From: Lewinellaceae bacterium
GTDB taxonomy: Bacteria > Bacteroidota > Bacteroidia > Chitinophagales > Saprospiraceae
Assembly (NCBI GenBank): GCA_020636435.1
Contig: JACJXX010000001.1
Coordinates: 124,001 to 188,000 of the forward strand
Direction: 5' to 3'
Length of the DNA stretch: 64,000 nucleotides
The notes below the pieces were generated by a model. It was given only the letters and a program-made list of their open reading frames with translations, did not search any database and was not told where the DNA came from. Positions 62,972-64,000 of the stretch are shown here, piece by piece. Each line of letters begins with the position of its first letter. The first letter of the stretch is position 1. The position numbers were made by a program, and so were the translations under genes.

Positions 62972-64000
62972 ATGAGAAAGATACTGACATTCGGCATTAT
63001 CATCACGTTCATCGGCTGCAATGCCTACCGCGAGTTGCCCGGCGGCAAAGTAGACGACAACTGGAAAGTCAAGCAGCTACCCGCCTCTCCACAGCAGGAA
63101 GGCGGCGACCCGCAAGCCGGGCTCGACTACCTGATCTACGGCGATTACATCGGCTCGGGAATACCCTACGATTTTTTCAAAAAGAAAATGAGCAACCAGC
63201 CCGATACGGTACTGCGCCGCGAGGGGGACAACGCCAACGTCGGCTACGGCGCAACGGTGTTTGCCGCTCCCAACGGCGTAAAGGTGGTCAACGGCAACTG
63301 CTTCACCTGCCACGCCGGCGAGCTCAACGGCGAGGTAGTCCTGGGGCTGGGCAACAGCTTTTCCGACTACCGCAAGAACTTAAAGCCCATGGCCAAATTG
63401 ATGCGCTTCGGAGTCGATCTGAAATATAAAAAGGAATCCGAAGAATGGCGGGCTTTTGAAGATTTTTCCAATTTCTTTGGCGAAATGGCGCCCTATATTC
63501 AAACCAACCAGCCCGGCGCCAACCCCGCTTTCCGCCTGGCGGAAGCCTGCATGAATCACCGCAACCCCGCCGACCTGACCTACCAGGAGAAGCCCAACTA
63601 CGACATGATGGACTACACCATCGCCACCGACGTGCCGCCCCTTTGGAATGTAAAGAAGAAAAATGCACTGTATTACAACGGCGTCGGCAGGGGAGATTTC
63701 ACCAAGCTGCTTTTCCAGGCTTCGGTGCTGGGCATTCCGGACAGCGCTGCCGCCCGGCAGGCAGTCATGCATTTTAAAGACGTAGTGGCCTGGCTCCAGG
63801 AACTGGAACCGCCCTCCTACCCTGCCCCGGTTGACGAACAACTGGCGGCCAAAGGCGAAGCGGTTTTCAACGAACACTGCAGCAAATGCCACGGCACTTA
63901 CGGGGAATCAGAAAGCTACCCCAACAAGCTCGTCTCGCTTGCTCTGGTGAAAACGGACCCCTTGTACGCCAATTACGCCTTCAATTCCGGCATTATTGAA
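62972..64000 (+). CDS. Di-haem cytochrome c family lipoprotein, 3'-truncated by window edge
   Basis: At least 343 residues continue past the window. A lipoprotein signal ends 'IIITFIGC' (Cys ~15). Two c-type haem motifs are visible: 'CFTCH' (Cys110) and 'CSKCH' (Cys303). Between them are 'DVPPLWNVKKKNALYYNGVG' and 'RGDFTKLLFQASVLGIPD', typical of large di-haem cytochrome-peroxidase-like or thiosulfate-oxidising proteins. It is likely periplasmic or outer-membrane attached, in electron transfer or peroxide metabolism. ATG 62972 fits the lipobox; ATG 62948 is in frame but adds a polar stretch. Confidence 0.85.
   Translation, partial: MRKILTFGIIITFIGCNAYRELPGGKVDDNWKVKQLPASPQQEGGDPQAGLDYLIYGDYIGSGIPYDFFKKKMSNQPDTVLRREGDNANVGYGATVFAAPNGVKVVNGNCFTCHAGELNGEVVLGLGNSFSDYRKNLKPMAKLMRFGVDLKYKKESEEWRAFEDFSNFFGEMAPYIQTNQPGANPAFRLAEACMNHRNPADLTYQEKPNYDMMDYTIATDVPPLWNVKKKNALYYNGVGRGDFTKLLFQASVLGIPDSAAARQAVMHFKDVVAWLQELEPPSYPAPVDEQLAAKGEAVFNEHCSKCHGTYGESESYPNKLVSLALVKTDPLYANYAFNSGIIE

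Overview
The window comes from a fairly GC-rich Bacteroidota genome, most probably of the Saprospiria (Lewinella/Phaeodactylibacter-like). The signs are several secreted proteins with type IX secretion (T9SS) C-terminal sorting domains, a PorP/SprF-type outer-membrane protein beside a giant PKD-repeat protein, many families typical of Bacteroidota (DUF2490, DUF4230, DUF1573, DUF4407, DUF1835, PepSY-like), almost no Shine-Dalgarno sequences, and frequent TTG/GTG starts. No rRNA, tRNA, CRISPR array, prophage or intact insertion sequence was found.

Layout. 0-10.6 kb: the 3' part of pntB (proton-pumping transhydrogenase), a DUF2490 barrel, a stomatin/prohibitin-like membrane protein, rimO, a DUF4230 membrane protein, a LuxR-type response regulator and a three-LysM secreted protein. 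10.7-18.9 kb: a CNNM/CBS transporter-like gene, a PorP/SprF gene and a ~1,800-residue PKD protein with a type B sorting domain. All three are broken by single-base indels, most of which look like shortened homopolymers. 19-26 kb: an SDR oxidoreductase, queD, a T9SS type A protein and a tail-fibre-like repeat protein. 26-35.5 kb: a UPF0182 membrane protein, a DoxX + TAT-exported Gfo/Idh/MocA oxidoreductase pair, two tiny single-TM proteins, and DUF1573, DUF1835 and DUF4407 proteins. 35.6-46.8 kb: an amino-acid permease, a membrane-bound AraC regulator, a serine hydrolase lipoprotein, a CocE/NonD hydrolase, a degraded RHS locus carrying a two-gene nucleotidyltransferase-like cassette, and a DASS carrier. 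47-57 kb: a T9SS type A protein, a DUF302 protein, pgi, a propeller fragment, and an operon pairing an ILVBL/2-hydroxyacyl-CoA-lyase-like ThDP enzyme with a CoA-transferase. 57-64 kb: an NTF2-like/thioredoxin fusion, a polyprenol-phosphate mannosyltransferase-like GT2, two tandem arginyltransferase (ATE)-like genes without the cysteine-rich N-terminus, a DUF1801 protein and a di-haem cytochrome c lipoprotein that runs off the end.

The spacers are rich in long imperfect palindromes (about 50-170 bp), many directly behind stop codons. A larger element occurs in two copies 24 kb apart; in each case it lies just 3' of a gene and in the same orientation relative to that gene. The observations I rate highest are the RHS-scar cassette with its 32-bp direct repeat, the tandem cysteine-less ATE-like pair, the lyase/CoA-transferase operon, the two-copy 3' element with nested hairpins, and the clustered homopolymer contractions.
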